Positions 31,837-42,000 of a stretch of 64,000 nucleotides of DNA are shown here, one piece after another. The notes beneath the pieces are model-generated. The model ran no database searches and was not told the origin of the DNA. It worked only from the letters and a program-made list of their open reading frames with translations. The first letter of the stretch is position 1; the number at the start of each line of letters is the position of its first letter. This stretch comes from Catonia carolina (Eukaryota > Arthropoda > Insecta > Hemiptera > Achilidae): NCBI GenBank assembly GCA_035578175.1, contig JAQMRL010000003.1, positions 84,889,969 to 84,953,968 of the forward strand, written 5' to 3'. Position numbers and translations under genes: made by a program.

Positions 31837-32460
31837 ATGGTGTGTTGTGCAATTGCCACGTGTTCTAACCACGATAAACACCAAAAAGAGTAAGGCATTA
31901 TAAGTTTCACCATTTTTCAAATGCCATTGAAACAATATTGAAGTGGATACATGCTTGCAAGCGGGCCAATTATTTTTCTGCTGATAGTGGTCGTGTGTGT
32001 TTAGTACATTTCGACGAATCAGATTATGTACGCGATTTGAAGTCTGAGTTGCTACATTTTCCATTAAAACGTGTCTTAAAGACAAATTCAGTCCCACATT
32101 TAAATTTGCCGATTTGTATTGCCGTTCTACGTCCGGTAAACCCGACTTGTAGTAAAAGTAAAAATTGAGCAGAGAAACTATATGCTTGTAAGGAAGTTTA
32201 TGATATTTTAAACTCATTATCCAATTACAACAAAGGCAGTTCACAGAATGAAGGGATAGCCATAGAGAAAGGTAGGCCTCGTTTAAATAAGAACCGCCAA
32301 ATTTTAATGTTGCGCAGTTAGAGAAAACTGATCTCTTAAAACGTGAAAACGCCAAATTAAAAGAAAAAACAAGTTACTTAGAGAAAAACTTCAGGCGGTA
32401 AACGAAGAATTATTAAAATTGATTTCCCATCTAAACATACCTAAACCGCTATGTTTATTA
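31837..32460 (+). pseudogene. THAP-domain protein remnant (transposon-like)
   Basis: From ATG 31837: MVCCAIATCSNHDKHQKE, then stop and frameshift, then WIHACKRANYFSADSGRV, CLVHFDESDYV (the C-x2-H of the C2CH zinc finger) and LKTNSVPHLNLP (the AVPT-like box). Farther on, frames give LEKTDLLKRENAKLKEKTSY, a coiled-coil segment. THAP fingers bind DNA in P-element-type transposases and in host factors. At least two disruptions inside the finger make it dead. I saw no clear TIRs. Confidence 0.75.
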
Positions 32461-32594
32461 AAAACAATGCAAAAATCCTACCGTTACTACGTACCGGCTG
32501 ATTTGTTGGGGACCAGCTACATCATCTTATATCTCACAGCAGCTGCGCGTGACCTCTACCGTCTAGTATAGTAACCATGTGTACACATAATCAT

Positions 32595-32820
32595 CATCTC
32601 CTTTAATCCGCTTCCAGGTTTCCTTGGATCAGATTCAACACAACTCTTCTTCTCCTGTCTCTTTGCTGAACACCTCTTTTAGCATCGCATCCTTTTCTTC
32701 TTTCTTTAATCTCCATGTACAACATCCTTTTAGATAGTCTACCTTGCTCTATACAAATGACATAACAAAACCATCGCAGCTTGGTCATAAAACAACTTAT
32801 CTCATGCTTCATCCACAATT
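32595..32820 (-). pseudogene. LINE reverse transcriptase C-terminal scrap
   Basis: Minus frame reads KLRWFCYVICIEQGRLSKRM then RRRRVVLNLIQGNLEAD, a decayed form of the 'WFGHV.RM...R.PK' tail of RTE-like LINEs. Confidence 0.55.
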
Positions 32821-32824
32821 GCCA

Positions 32825-33500
32825 CGATTACATAATTTCTAATTCTATCTCTACTGGTTTTTCCTACCAAATTCCATTCCAATAGGTATATATACGTGTA
32901 ATATGCCTATAACCCAATTCACGAAAAAAAAACCTGTCTTTAAACAGCAATATCTTTTGACCATTATATGTAAAAAAAAATTACAATATATTAAATTAAA
33001 GCTTGTTTCATTGTTGCTTACAGGAAATACATTAACATTTTCAGAAATCAATAGTGTATTAAATATAACGAATTACGCATAAAAAGTACCCTGTTTTCAA
33101 CCACTTTTCCAGGATACCCAACTTCAAGGTACTATTACTTTGTTCATGTGTACTTTAAAATGTATACGGCTACAAATTATTATATGTTAATTTATCCTGT
33201 AACCAACAATAAAACGCTTTCATTTGATATATCATAATTGTTTTTACATACAACGGTTCAAAAGATATTGCTGTTTAAAGCAGGTGTTTTCTTTCGTGAA
33301 TCAGACTATAGTTGGTTATGTTTTAACCTTTTGTAGTTTTCACGTAAGCAGTAGGACTCTTTTAATAGAAATAGTACGGTGGGAGAAACATAAGTCAACT
33401 TGCCTCCCTACTTTAAGTCTGAGGAGTGAATTTGTGTGCTTCCTTAATCTCTTTCTCCTATTTATTTATTTTTAACTAATCTTGCTTATACGAATTGCCT
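32825..33500. other. Intergenic DNA with a duplicated fragment
   Basis: GTCTTTAAACAGCAATATCT (about 32937, plus) and AAGATATTGCTGTTTAAAGC (about 33262) are inverted partners, suggesting a short foldback around 32880-33310. Nothing else recognised. Confidence 0.4.
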
Positions 33501-33504
33501 ATAG

Positions 33505-33690
33505 GAAGGAAAATACTGTTTTCATGTCGATTTTTCACCGGATCTACACATTTTTAGACCCCTGAACCCAAAAAAACATGTTTTTAGCTATTGGTCTGTG
33601 TGTGTGTGTGTGTGTGTGTGAACAAAATATCTCCAAGAACAGAACATTGTACAAACTTGAAACTTAAGTTAGTCGGTGAGCCCTTTGATC
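33505..33690 (-). repeat. Family A repeat, 3' fragment, inverted
   Basis: Reverse complement matches the 3' end of the copy at 14670: CTTAAGTTTCAAGTTTGTAC, a (CA)n run, AACATGTTTTTTTGGGTTCA and ATCGACATGAAAAC. The terminal GGCAAGAGAAAG is not intact. Confidence 0.75.
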
Positions 33691-34469
33691 GTGCTCTGTC
33701 AGTCAAGAATTCTCACATCAAGAAGCTATTTTTAGAAATGACATGAAACATTCCCACTACAATACGTAGTTTTTGTTTTGAAAAATCACTGAAACAGGGT
33801 TTTATTTATTGCCCAGAAACACGAATATGACATTAGATAATTACACGATACTTTGTTATATTTTAAAATTTCTACAAACTTAAATCAATAATAATAGCTC
33901 GCAAATACCTGACTCGAAGTACACTTATAACCAACTGAAGGAAGCACAGAGACAGCACAATAATGAATCACTCGCTGACTGCTGCACGTGGTAACGTTGC
34001 AGGGTGCAGGGGGGAGTGGAAGCGCTTCATCTACATATCGGACCATTTTCGTGCGTTCTATTTTAGTTAACCAATGAAAACATATATATTTAGCTGTAAA
34101 ACCAATGAATAAATAAAACTGCTCGCATCTGCAGTTGAATGGTTAAATCACCTTAGATTTTTCTAAGACATGTACCAATGCAACCATGGTTTGAGCCTCA
34201 TTAATCAACATAACACTTTCACCGCTGACCATGCACCTGGTATGTGATTGAAAGCTTCTACTTATACCAAGAAAAAACTTATCACAGGGGTTATATTTTT
34301 ACCTGTTTATCAGTGTTTAGCTGTTCCTGCGATCACATACAAGTCAAATACTTAACTACAACATAAAGTAAAAAATAAATCTTTATAATGCATCATGCAA
34401 TCAAGTCTAATCTATAAATATTAAAAATGTCTTTCGTAGATGCTCAGACAGCTATTTATTTACCATTTT

Positions 34470-34645
34470 ACTTAAAATCTATATATTTTTCGGTGGAGGA
34501 TCCACCATTAGAGTATAAAACTTTTCTTACAATGACTGAAAAAACTTGTGTAAAATTTTAATAGTTCATTTCAATTTTTATTATTTTATAAAGCTGATGA
34601 TGGTGGATCCAATAAAACGTATCTGGGTTTAAACGTGAAATTGTA
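34470..34645. mobile_element. Foldback element, family F, degraded
   Basis: TCGGTGGAGGATCCACCATT (34490) pairs inverted with CTGATGATGGTGGATCC (34594). Related to the element at 35925 but with eroded arms. Confidence 0.55.
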
Positions 34646-35924
34646 AATAAATAGAGATTGGGCTGGCTATGAAAGGTCAGTAAAGAAATTTTAAATATTT
34701 ATACATTAGAATATAGTAAAAGATATATAATACTTTACTAAAGAAATAAATGGATTAGAAATAACTTAGCTATGTATAAATGGTTTAATTAATAAATTCT
34801 ATCTATATGAATGACACAGTACAACAAATTTCTCAATAAAATATACCTAGGCCTATTTTTTAAAAATAATAATACAAATTATAGCCTAAAATATAAATTA
34901 AATAATGATTTTTTACTGTTAAAAAAATGAAGTTAACAACAATAATGGTCAAATAATGAAATTAAAAAAATGTTATGTACAATAAATAGTTTAATTAATA
35001 TTTTGTAAAGGATGTTCATTAATAACTTTTTATTTACAAGACTATTTCTAAACCATTACAAATGAAGTGTTTAACACATACGTCATTTAAGTTGAATACT
35101 AAAGAATGGTACAATAGTTCATAATTGAAAACTATAAACACCTAAGAGTTTGTGTCAAGATAAGAAAATGAGATTGAAATGTTGTTTTAAAACATTTTTT
35201 TTTAAATACTGTTATAATGAAGTGGCGAAAATAAAATCAGCTGGTCTTAGACAGCTGACTAATTAAATTTAAAAACAAAGGTTTCCATTGTTGGGACGCG
35301 GCCGCGGTTTGAATGGCTGACGTGTTAGTGGTCTAAATTGTATGGAATTCTTCGTTACGGTGAAGTTTATTATTTTGTCAACAGACATTGTATTTAATGC
35401 ATAATTTGGTAAGGGATATTGTTTATTTTATTTTATTTTTAATAAATTGCGTGAATTGCACTGTTTTAATTGTTTAAGAACTTATTTTCATAAATTCATT
35501 ATATTCATTGTTGTCGTTTGTAAAGGTTAGTTTTTTCTTGTCAAATAATTTTGTTAAAAAATATATGTGAATTAATTAAATTGAAGTTTACAATTTTACT
35601 TTACTGTAACGAGTTGTAAAAATACAATTTAATTTTCCAAAAATTTCTCTTCCAATCATTAGGTGGGTTGGTTACACTATTATTAAATGAAATGTTATTC
35701 AAATGGAATAATAGGTCAAATCATCAAAATGATTAACCAAACTATCGTCATTGTCACCCCCTAATATTGGATTATGCCCAGCTGGCCAAAAATACACAGA
35801 TAGAGGCAGCTGGAATAATACACAGGTCTTTGCCCACTGGAGCGTGTCATACTCTGACAGTACGCGTACCAACACATGCAAATAAACATTTTTTATATAA
35901 TAAATCTTTATAATGCATCCTGCA

Positions 35925-36270
35925 GTTTGAAATATTTCTATTTCATATAATGAATTAATATAATAATTTCACTAACCTTCTTTTTAAACTGCGTCACCTT
36001 TATTTTATTCCTACTTACACGTGTTTCGGTGGATCCACCATCATAGATGGTGGATTATAAAAGAGTTTTATACAAGTGACTGAAGATGTATCATCTTCTG
36101 TAAATTTTAAATAAATGAAAAAAATTGTTTAGTTTCAATTTTTTATTTACTCTGATGATGGTGGATCCACCGAAACACGTGTAAGTAGGAATAAAATAAA
36201 GGTGACGCAGTTTAAAAAGAAGGTTAGTGAAATTATTATATTAATTCATTATATGAAATAGAAATTTTTT
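35925..36270. mobile_element. Foldback element, family F, with ~112-bp near-perfect arms
   Basis: Arms 35930-36053 and 36155-36268 are almost identical inverted copies: TTTCACTAACCTTCTTTTTA, CTGCGTCACCTTTATTTTAT, CTACTTACACGTGTTTCGG and TGGATCCACCATCAT. The ~100-base loop is AT-rich. The right arm carries a hammerhead-ribozyme-like core (36152-36184). Arm identity suggests recent activity or gene conversion. Confidence 0.85.
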
Positions 36271-36299
36271 ATATAAATTAGCATCAGAGAACACCTATT

Positions 36300-36910
36300 A
36301 GACCGTTCTGTCATAAGCCAACAACTTAGCGTACCATAACTGTTCGATCAACAGTTTTCCACTCAGAATATTTTGTAGGTGACAGAACGCTCCATGCATG
36401 TTATGCTACATTGCCAAACCACGTTGTTGCTGTATTGCTACTCCACTTTGACAGAAGACTACAAAGTTCTTTGCTTGTCGATAGAAGAGGACTGAATGAC
36501 TACCAAACGGGTATGGTAAGGTTATCATATGGGTTGTACACGGGTACAGAACGCTGTTTATCCGTTGCAGTGGGCATAGTAGTGACATTGGAGCATTTTT
36601 TCATGCCTGAAACAGTCCTAAAATGGTCAAAGTATGATACATTCTAGTGGGCAAAGACTTTAACTACCCCACTCCTGCTCCCTGATAATATTTAAGTAAG
36701 ACACCACTGTGCCTGATCAGAATTCCACTCCGCTCTATGGCTCTGAACAGACACCAACCATTGGTACATGGCTACCAGACTCTGATGACCATGACAGAAA
36801 GAAGATGATGCTTCTATGTGCCGACCAGACACTGTAAAACCGTGCCACAAACGAGGCCCACGGTAGTCCCTCAAGCAAGTGTTGCACCCAATGGGTGTCT
36901 TATAACAGTG
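36300..36910. other. Unexplained moderate-GC segment flanking the foldback
   Basis: Part of it (GTATGATACATTCTAGTGGG at 36628, CAAAGACTTTAAC) recurs inverted and diverged at 35826-35858 on the other side of the foldback. A frame from 36411 reads VVAVLLLHFDRRLQSSLLVD and KWSKYDTF. No recognisable domain; probably another repeat family. Confidence 0.3.
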
Positions 36911-37194
36911 TATTTTTTTTATTTTATGTAAATTACTGTTTAGCCTTTAATTGTATACCACCATCTCTCACAGGTCATACCTTGAGATGGGAATGGTTAT
37001 ATTAGAAAAAAATCCTCAGATAATTTCATTCCTCTTGTAGTACAAAAATTTCTTCTCCAGCAGTTTATCTGCACTGCTGCAGATCTGAATATTTGTGTTT
37101 GTAAATTTAAGTAGCTAGATGATTATTTACTCATTTTTTCTTAAACTTGTTCATTAGGAAAACAATGTAATATCAAAAACTAATTCAAGTACAA

Positions 37195-37778
37195 TCAATA
37201 CTAATATTATAAAGAAAAGTGTTTTTTTTGTGCGGGCTAATTCAAAACTACTGAACGGATTTTCATGAAATTTTACAGCATATTCGTATTTATATTCACA
37301 ACAACACTTTATTTTTAAATTTTCAAAAATGATAACCTTAACGGCCCTAATGAAGAATTTCATAAATATGTATGTGTGTGTGTACATCTACACATGTAAT
37401 GTTGTTGAAGGGGTTTGATGAAGGTGAGATATATGCGAGGGGAAATGATAAAAACATCAGTTTTTGTGTGTTTGTACGATTGTTGAAGACAGTATAATAA
37501 TTTGTACATATATATAAAGACAAGCGAGAGACACATGCGGGGGAAATTATCAAAATGTCATATGTGTGTGCTTACCAATTTTTGAAGTACTGTATCTACA
37601 TTACATAGCTGAAAGGGTAGAATAGAGAGATGTATGCGGGAAATTTATTAAAAAGTTGTGTGCATGCGTGTATGTGGAGTATACAGAGAGCTAGCATCTG
37701 CACAATTTCTGTTATATATTAATTTAAAAAATAATTACACATATTTCGCGTGCGAAGCTGCACGGGGCATGCTAGTAG
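37195..37778 (+). mobile_element. Helitron-like non-autonomous element
   Basis: The 3' end has a short hairpin CGTGCGAAGCTGCACG (37749-37764), then GGGGCATGCTAG, consistent with a Helitron CTRR end. The 5' end reads ACTAATATTATAAAGAAAAG and is followed by CTACTGAACGGATTTTCATG, a combination common in arthropod Helitron-type repeats. No Rep/helicase. The start is approximate. Confidence 0.5.
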
Positions 37779-38385
37779 GATAATACACACAAAATTAAAT
37801 TTAGAAAAAAATATATTAAACAACACTTCAATCTTTTGTCTGTTTCATCTCCTTCCTCTTGTCACCTTCCTCAAACTTCATATATAAATATATTTGACTT
37901 GAAGTTTTCCCATACATTATTAACTACGAATATACTACACCAATTTAAATTTAAATTTATTATTCACTCTTGAACCATTATTCTAATTACTTCACATATA
38001 TTTTTTAATATTTATGATCACATTAATACCGTATTCAATTTTCCACGATAAAAAATATTTTATTTTCACTAAAATAATTATTAAAAAGACAAGAGAACAA
38101 TGAATAAAAATTTATAAAATTCAATTAATTTGAATAAATTTAATTGAAAATGAAAAGAATGATAAAATAAATTACATTTACAGAAGGATTAACGGTTTAA
38201 TCCTAAATATAAAATGATCAAGTCATAAAGTCAATTACTGTTCTTATATTCAAGTAATAAAAACTTGCACTTTTATCAACTCATACATACACTCAGAACA
38301 TTTGAATTAAGTTTTTCTCATATAAACAGGAAACTAATCTTTGCACGCCGCCGGCTGATTATTCACCAGTTATGTCGATATCGTC

Positions 38386-39090
38386 TCAGGCAGGCGAAGG
38401 CGATGTAGCTGGTTGATGAGGAGTAGGTACTGCTTGCGGAGATGGAGGAGTCGGAGTGGTTGAAGGGGTCTGCTGTTGTTCAGCGGCTAACCGTTGATGA
38501 GCCTGTTGCCTGGCTCTGAACTCCGCGGCTTTTAATTGTTCCAGATGGAATTGTTGTCGTTCCTGAATGAGTTGTTGTCGTTGATATTCCAGACCTTCTC
38601 GTTCTCGTTCCATCGTCGTTTCCAATTCCTCAAAGTGTCTCAGTTTAATTTCCAATTTTTTCATCTGAGTTTCTACTAAAAGTGCAACCAATGATTTAAT
38701 TTTCCTTTCTTCGACTGCCGCAAGATGTTTCGCCTTAACAGCAGCTGCTGCGAGAGCCGCAGCTGCAGCCGACTGAAGTTGGCCATCCTTAATTACCGGT
38801 GTTCTTGTATCAACTGCTTCCTGCTTTACTTCTCCATTTGTTGTAGCAGTTGCTGCTGCTGGTGTAGCTTCCCCAGTCTCACCCTCCTTCTTATCAACCT
38901 CCATCGGTTCAGCTGGTGTACCAGGTTCAGCAGTATCTTTATCAGGAATTTCTTTTTTAATAGCCACCTCTTCAGTTGGTGCTTCTTTATTAGTTTCACC
39001 TTCTTTGTTCGCCGTACTTTCTTCTTCTTCCTTTTTCTCTCGGTTTTCACCCTGTTCTTCCTTTTCTGGGTCAGTGCCAGCAATACCACT
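38386..39090 (-). CDS. mor: SMARCC terminal exon: coiled coil, Q/P-rich tail, stop
   Basis: 234 codons from [12 protein letters not shown] to a TGA at 38386-38388. The first half is Glu/Lys-rich and poorly conserved. Then an alanine run ([20 protein letters not shown]) leads into the heptad-rich coiled coil [20 protein letters not shown] to [15 protein letters not shown], used for dimerisation within SWI/SNF. The tail is Gln then Pro/Thr-rich. A minus-strand AATAAA lies near 38057, about 330 bases past the stop, a plausible poly(A) signal. Confidence 0.97.
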   Translation of the reverse strand, partial: SGIAGTDPEKEEQGENREKKEEEESTANKEGETNKEAPTEEVAIKKEIPDKDTAEPGTPAEPMEVDKKEGETGEATPAAATATTNGEVKQEAVDTRTPVIKDGQLQSAAAAALAAAAVKAKHLAAVEERKIKSLVALLVETQMKKLEIKLRHFEELETTMEREREGLEYQRQQLIQERQQFHLEQLKAAEFRARQQAHQRLAAEQQQTPSTTPTPPSPQAVPTPHQPATSPSPA

Positions 39091-42000
39091 CTGAAACAGA
39101 GATACACAATAACAATCCAAACAACAAACAAAATTTAATACAAACTTTTTAAATAATTTAGTTTCACAAGCACATTCAACTCAGCTTAAAGGGACTGTGG
39201 ATCCTTATCTTACTCAATGTTAACAAATGTACATGTTTCTCAAGAACAATTGTGATACAATCTAATTTTTTTTTTAGATTAAAGATCAGTTCCTTTTACA
39301 CATTTTAAACGTATAACTTTTTTCTGTTATAAATATTTAAAAAATATAGTTTTGGTAACTTAAAAAAAGAAGATTTTTGATGTCAAAATTTTTCCTTTTA
39401 CACATTTTAAACGTATAACTTTTTTCTGTTATAAATATTTAGTAAATATAGTTTTGGTAACTTAAAAAAAGAAGATTTTTGATGTCAAAATTTTGCAAAA
39501 AACTTTTTTCTCCAAAACTTAAATATTTTTGAAAACTATACATTCAGTTGAAAGAGCATAACAACCACTACAACCCCAAAAAATTTCATTGTTGTATCTT
39601 TTATGATAGCTGAAAAACGTGCACCTGAATATGAAAACCTGAAGTTTTGAGAAAAACGCATTTAAAGTTGTCCAATAAAATTAACTTTCTTACTTAATAT
39701 ATGATAACAAAATAAATCATAAAAAAATTTTCTACACTACCTACAAATCTGATAAATACATCATTTAAAGCACGTATCAATATTTTAAGGTTTAAAACAA
39801 AAAAAATCGAAAATTTTCATTTTTCGATTCGCTGTTTCCTTAAATTGTACTCCACGATCTTTTTGGAATTTTTTTCCTCCTTTTACCCCCTGAGCTCCTT
39901 TCTACATCTTATTTATGTACCTGGCCTCCACTCGTCAGGTAAGTTCATACCATAGCAACCGTACTTTTTTCTGTATGTTTTATCACATTCTCTAGCATTT
40001 ACTTCCTCCTTCTAATTTTCTCATTTAGTACCTTACCCCTAACAATGCATATTTTGTGCTAACACTACTTAAGCAGCAGAAATAAATCAAAGAGGAGTAT
40101 ACAATGAAAGAAGAGAAGAGATAGAATGATTAATGATGTAATTAGGGAACGATTGAAGGAGGGGAAAAACAAAGGGGCAGACCAAGAGTTAAGTAATCGG
40201 TTCAGTTATGGATGGTTCCATAAAGGGAACAAATGAAGGGTACAGGGGAAAAAGCAACTTAGTCCAAAAAATTCGAAACTTAGATTAATATGCCATTTGA
40301 TACTCTTTGGTAAATATTTTCACGTGCTGAAAGCTACAGGGGGAAAACTAATTTAATCAGAAGATATAGCCATTTGAAATATTGCAGCACAGGGGGAAAA
40401 CCAACTCAGTCCAATCGGATCAGGGGAATAACCAACTGAGTCCAAGGCCAGAGCTGGCCTTCTAATTTCTAAATTTCTCTTTCTCTCAGATCGTTTTAAA
40501 CTTTGTTTTTGCCCTCCCGCAAAATTCCTGTTTTGTGACTTAGTTGGTTTTTCCCCTGCACTCTTCAAATGTGATGCCAAGAAGAGATGATTTAGCCGTA
40601 CAGAAAGAAAAGAAATGGTGTCGTTTATCCAGACCCAAAGAAAATTTGGAAGAGGGATAAAGAATTCCTTACCAAAACTGTTAAAACAACAGCATCTATA
40701 CACTAGTACACCATCCTGTTACAATAGTTTTATTTCTGTTCTTTTTGTTTATTACCCATACTTCTGCAGCATAGCGTCAAAATGGTTTGTACTTATAATT
40801 TTCTTAGTTTTGATATTTAATTTATATTCTACATTACTGGATGTATTTGTCAACAACAGCAATTAAAAACAGCCATTGGGCTGTTCTTCCCTGTCCCAGA
40901 TGGTTGTTAATATCCTGCTCCGTTAAGGAATTCTGGGTTACAATTTTATAATAAGGCAACCAAGGTACTATTTAAATTTGTCAGTATCATTAACCCTTTC
41001 AATCCCAAATTTTTTAACTATACACTAACAAATATGTGTACATTGTTTCATACACTTTACTGACATTTAAGTGAAATAAAATCACTTCTAGACCTTTCAG
41101 CCTTTTTAATGGTGTGACACATATGTCACATTGGGCTTGATGGTATCAAAGTTCCCAACAATATGAATAAGTAAAATCATGTGCAGGCTTCCTAAACAAT
41201 ATTCTCTTGCTTAGATTTGTAGCAAAAAAACTAAGTATGATTTTAATATCAAAGCATTATTTAAGACTTAAAAAATGTACTTGTATGTACATTCAACACA
41301 CAGAAAATGCTACTTTATTTTAGTAAATGAACACGAACATTTAAAACTAAAATTAACTTTAAAAAGAAACTAATGGTCGCGTCCGTGGTGTAGTGGTCAG
41401 CATCCTACACTGCAAAGCGGAGGTCTCAGGTTCGATTCCTGGCTAGGGTACAGAAAATTATTACACTTCACGTCCAGCGCTCTTTAACACGTTCAGCACG
41501 GCGGCTGGAATCACGGATGCTTCACTGTGCCGACCCGCCATTGCAGTGAAAAAATACCATGCCGCCTTAAGGCGTCATTCGTCCCCGGAACGATCTTACT
41601 TATTTGCTCATCTACTCATCGGCTAAATATAGTACGGTATTATACACGTTTGTTGTTTCTACGAAATTTATATTTGAAATTCATTTTTTAGTTATTAGAA
41701 AAATTAATACGTATAAATTATTAAATAAATGAAAATTATTGTCGTGTGTAAAATATGTAGAAAAATACAATTATGTTTGATAATGAATAATATTTAATTC
41801 AAAAAATTTAAATAAATAAAATACATTAAATAATTAAGTAATACAGTAGTAATAAAGCTTATTACTTTATAAAAACACAAAAACCTGCAAAAGAAACACA
41901 GTGCATAGAAATCGCGAGTTCAGAAAGTAACAGAAATCTTTTTTTTGAGTAATAATTAAACTATTTTTATGTAAAAATGTATTATTCTTACGTTTTATTT

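Noticed and set aside
31831..32355. 174-codon minus-strand ORF
   Set aside because: Antisense to the THAP remnant, whose plus-strand frames carry recognisable zinc-finger motifs.
38826..39131. 101-codon minus-strand Lys/Arg-rich ORF
   Set aside because: Overlaps the SMARCC exon in another frame; the SMARCC frame matches the family.
38725..39138. 137-codon plus-strand ORF opposite the SMARCC terminal exon
   Set aside because: Antisense shadow of the Glu/Lys-rich SMARCC coding sequence; Phe/Ser-rich with no domain.
39291..39496. CRISPR-like array
   Set aside because: Only two adjacent units without spacers; a eukaryotic tandem duplication.
41386..41460. Functional tRNA gene
   Set aside because: A and B boxes are good but the acceptor and anticodon stems do not pair; it sits in a SINE-rich intron and similar heads recur.
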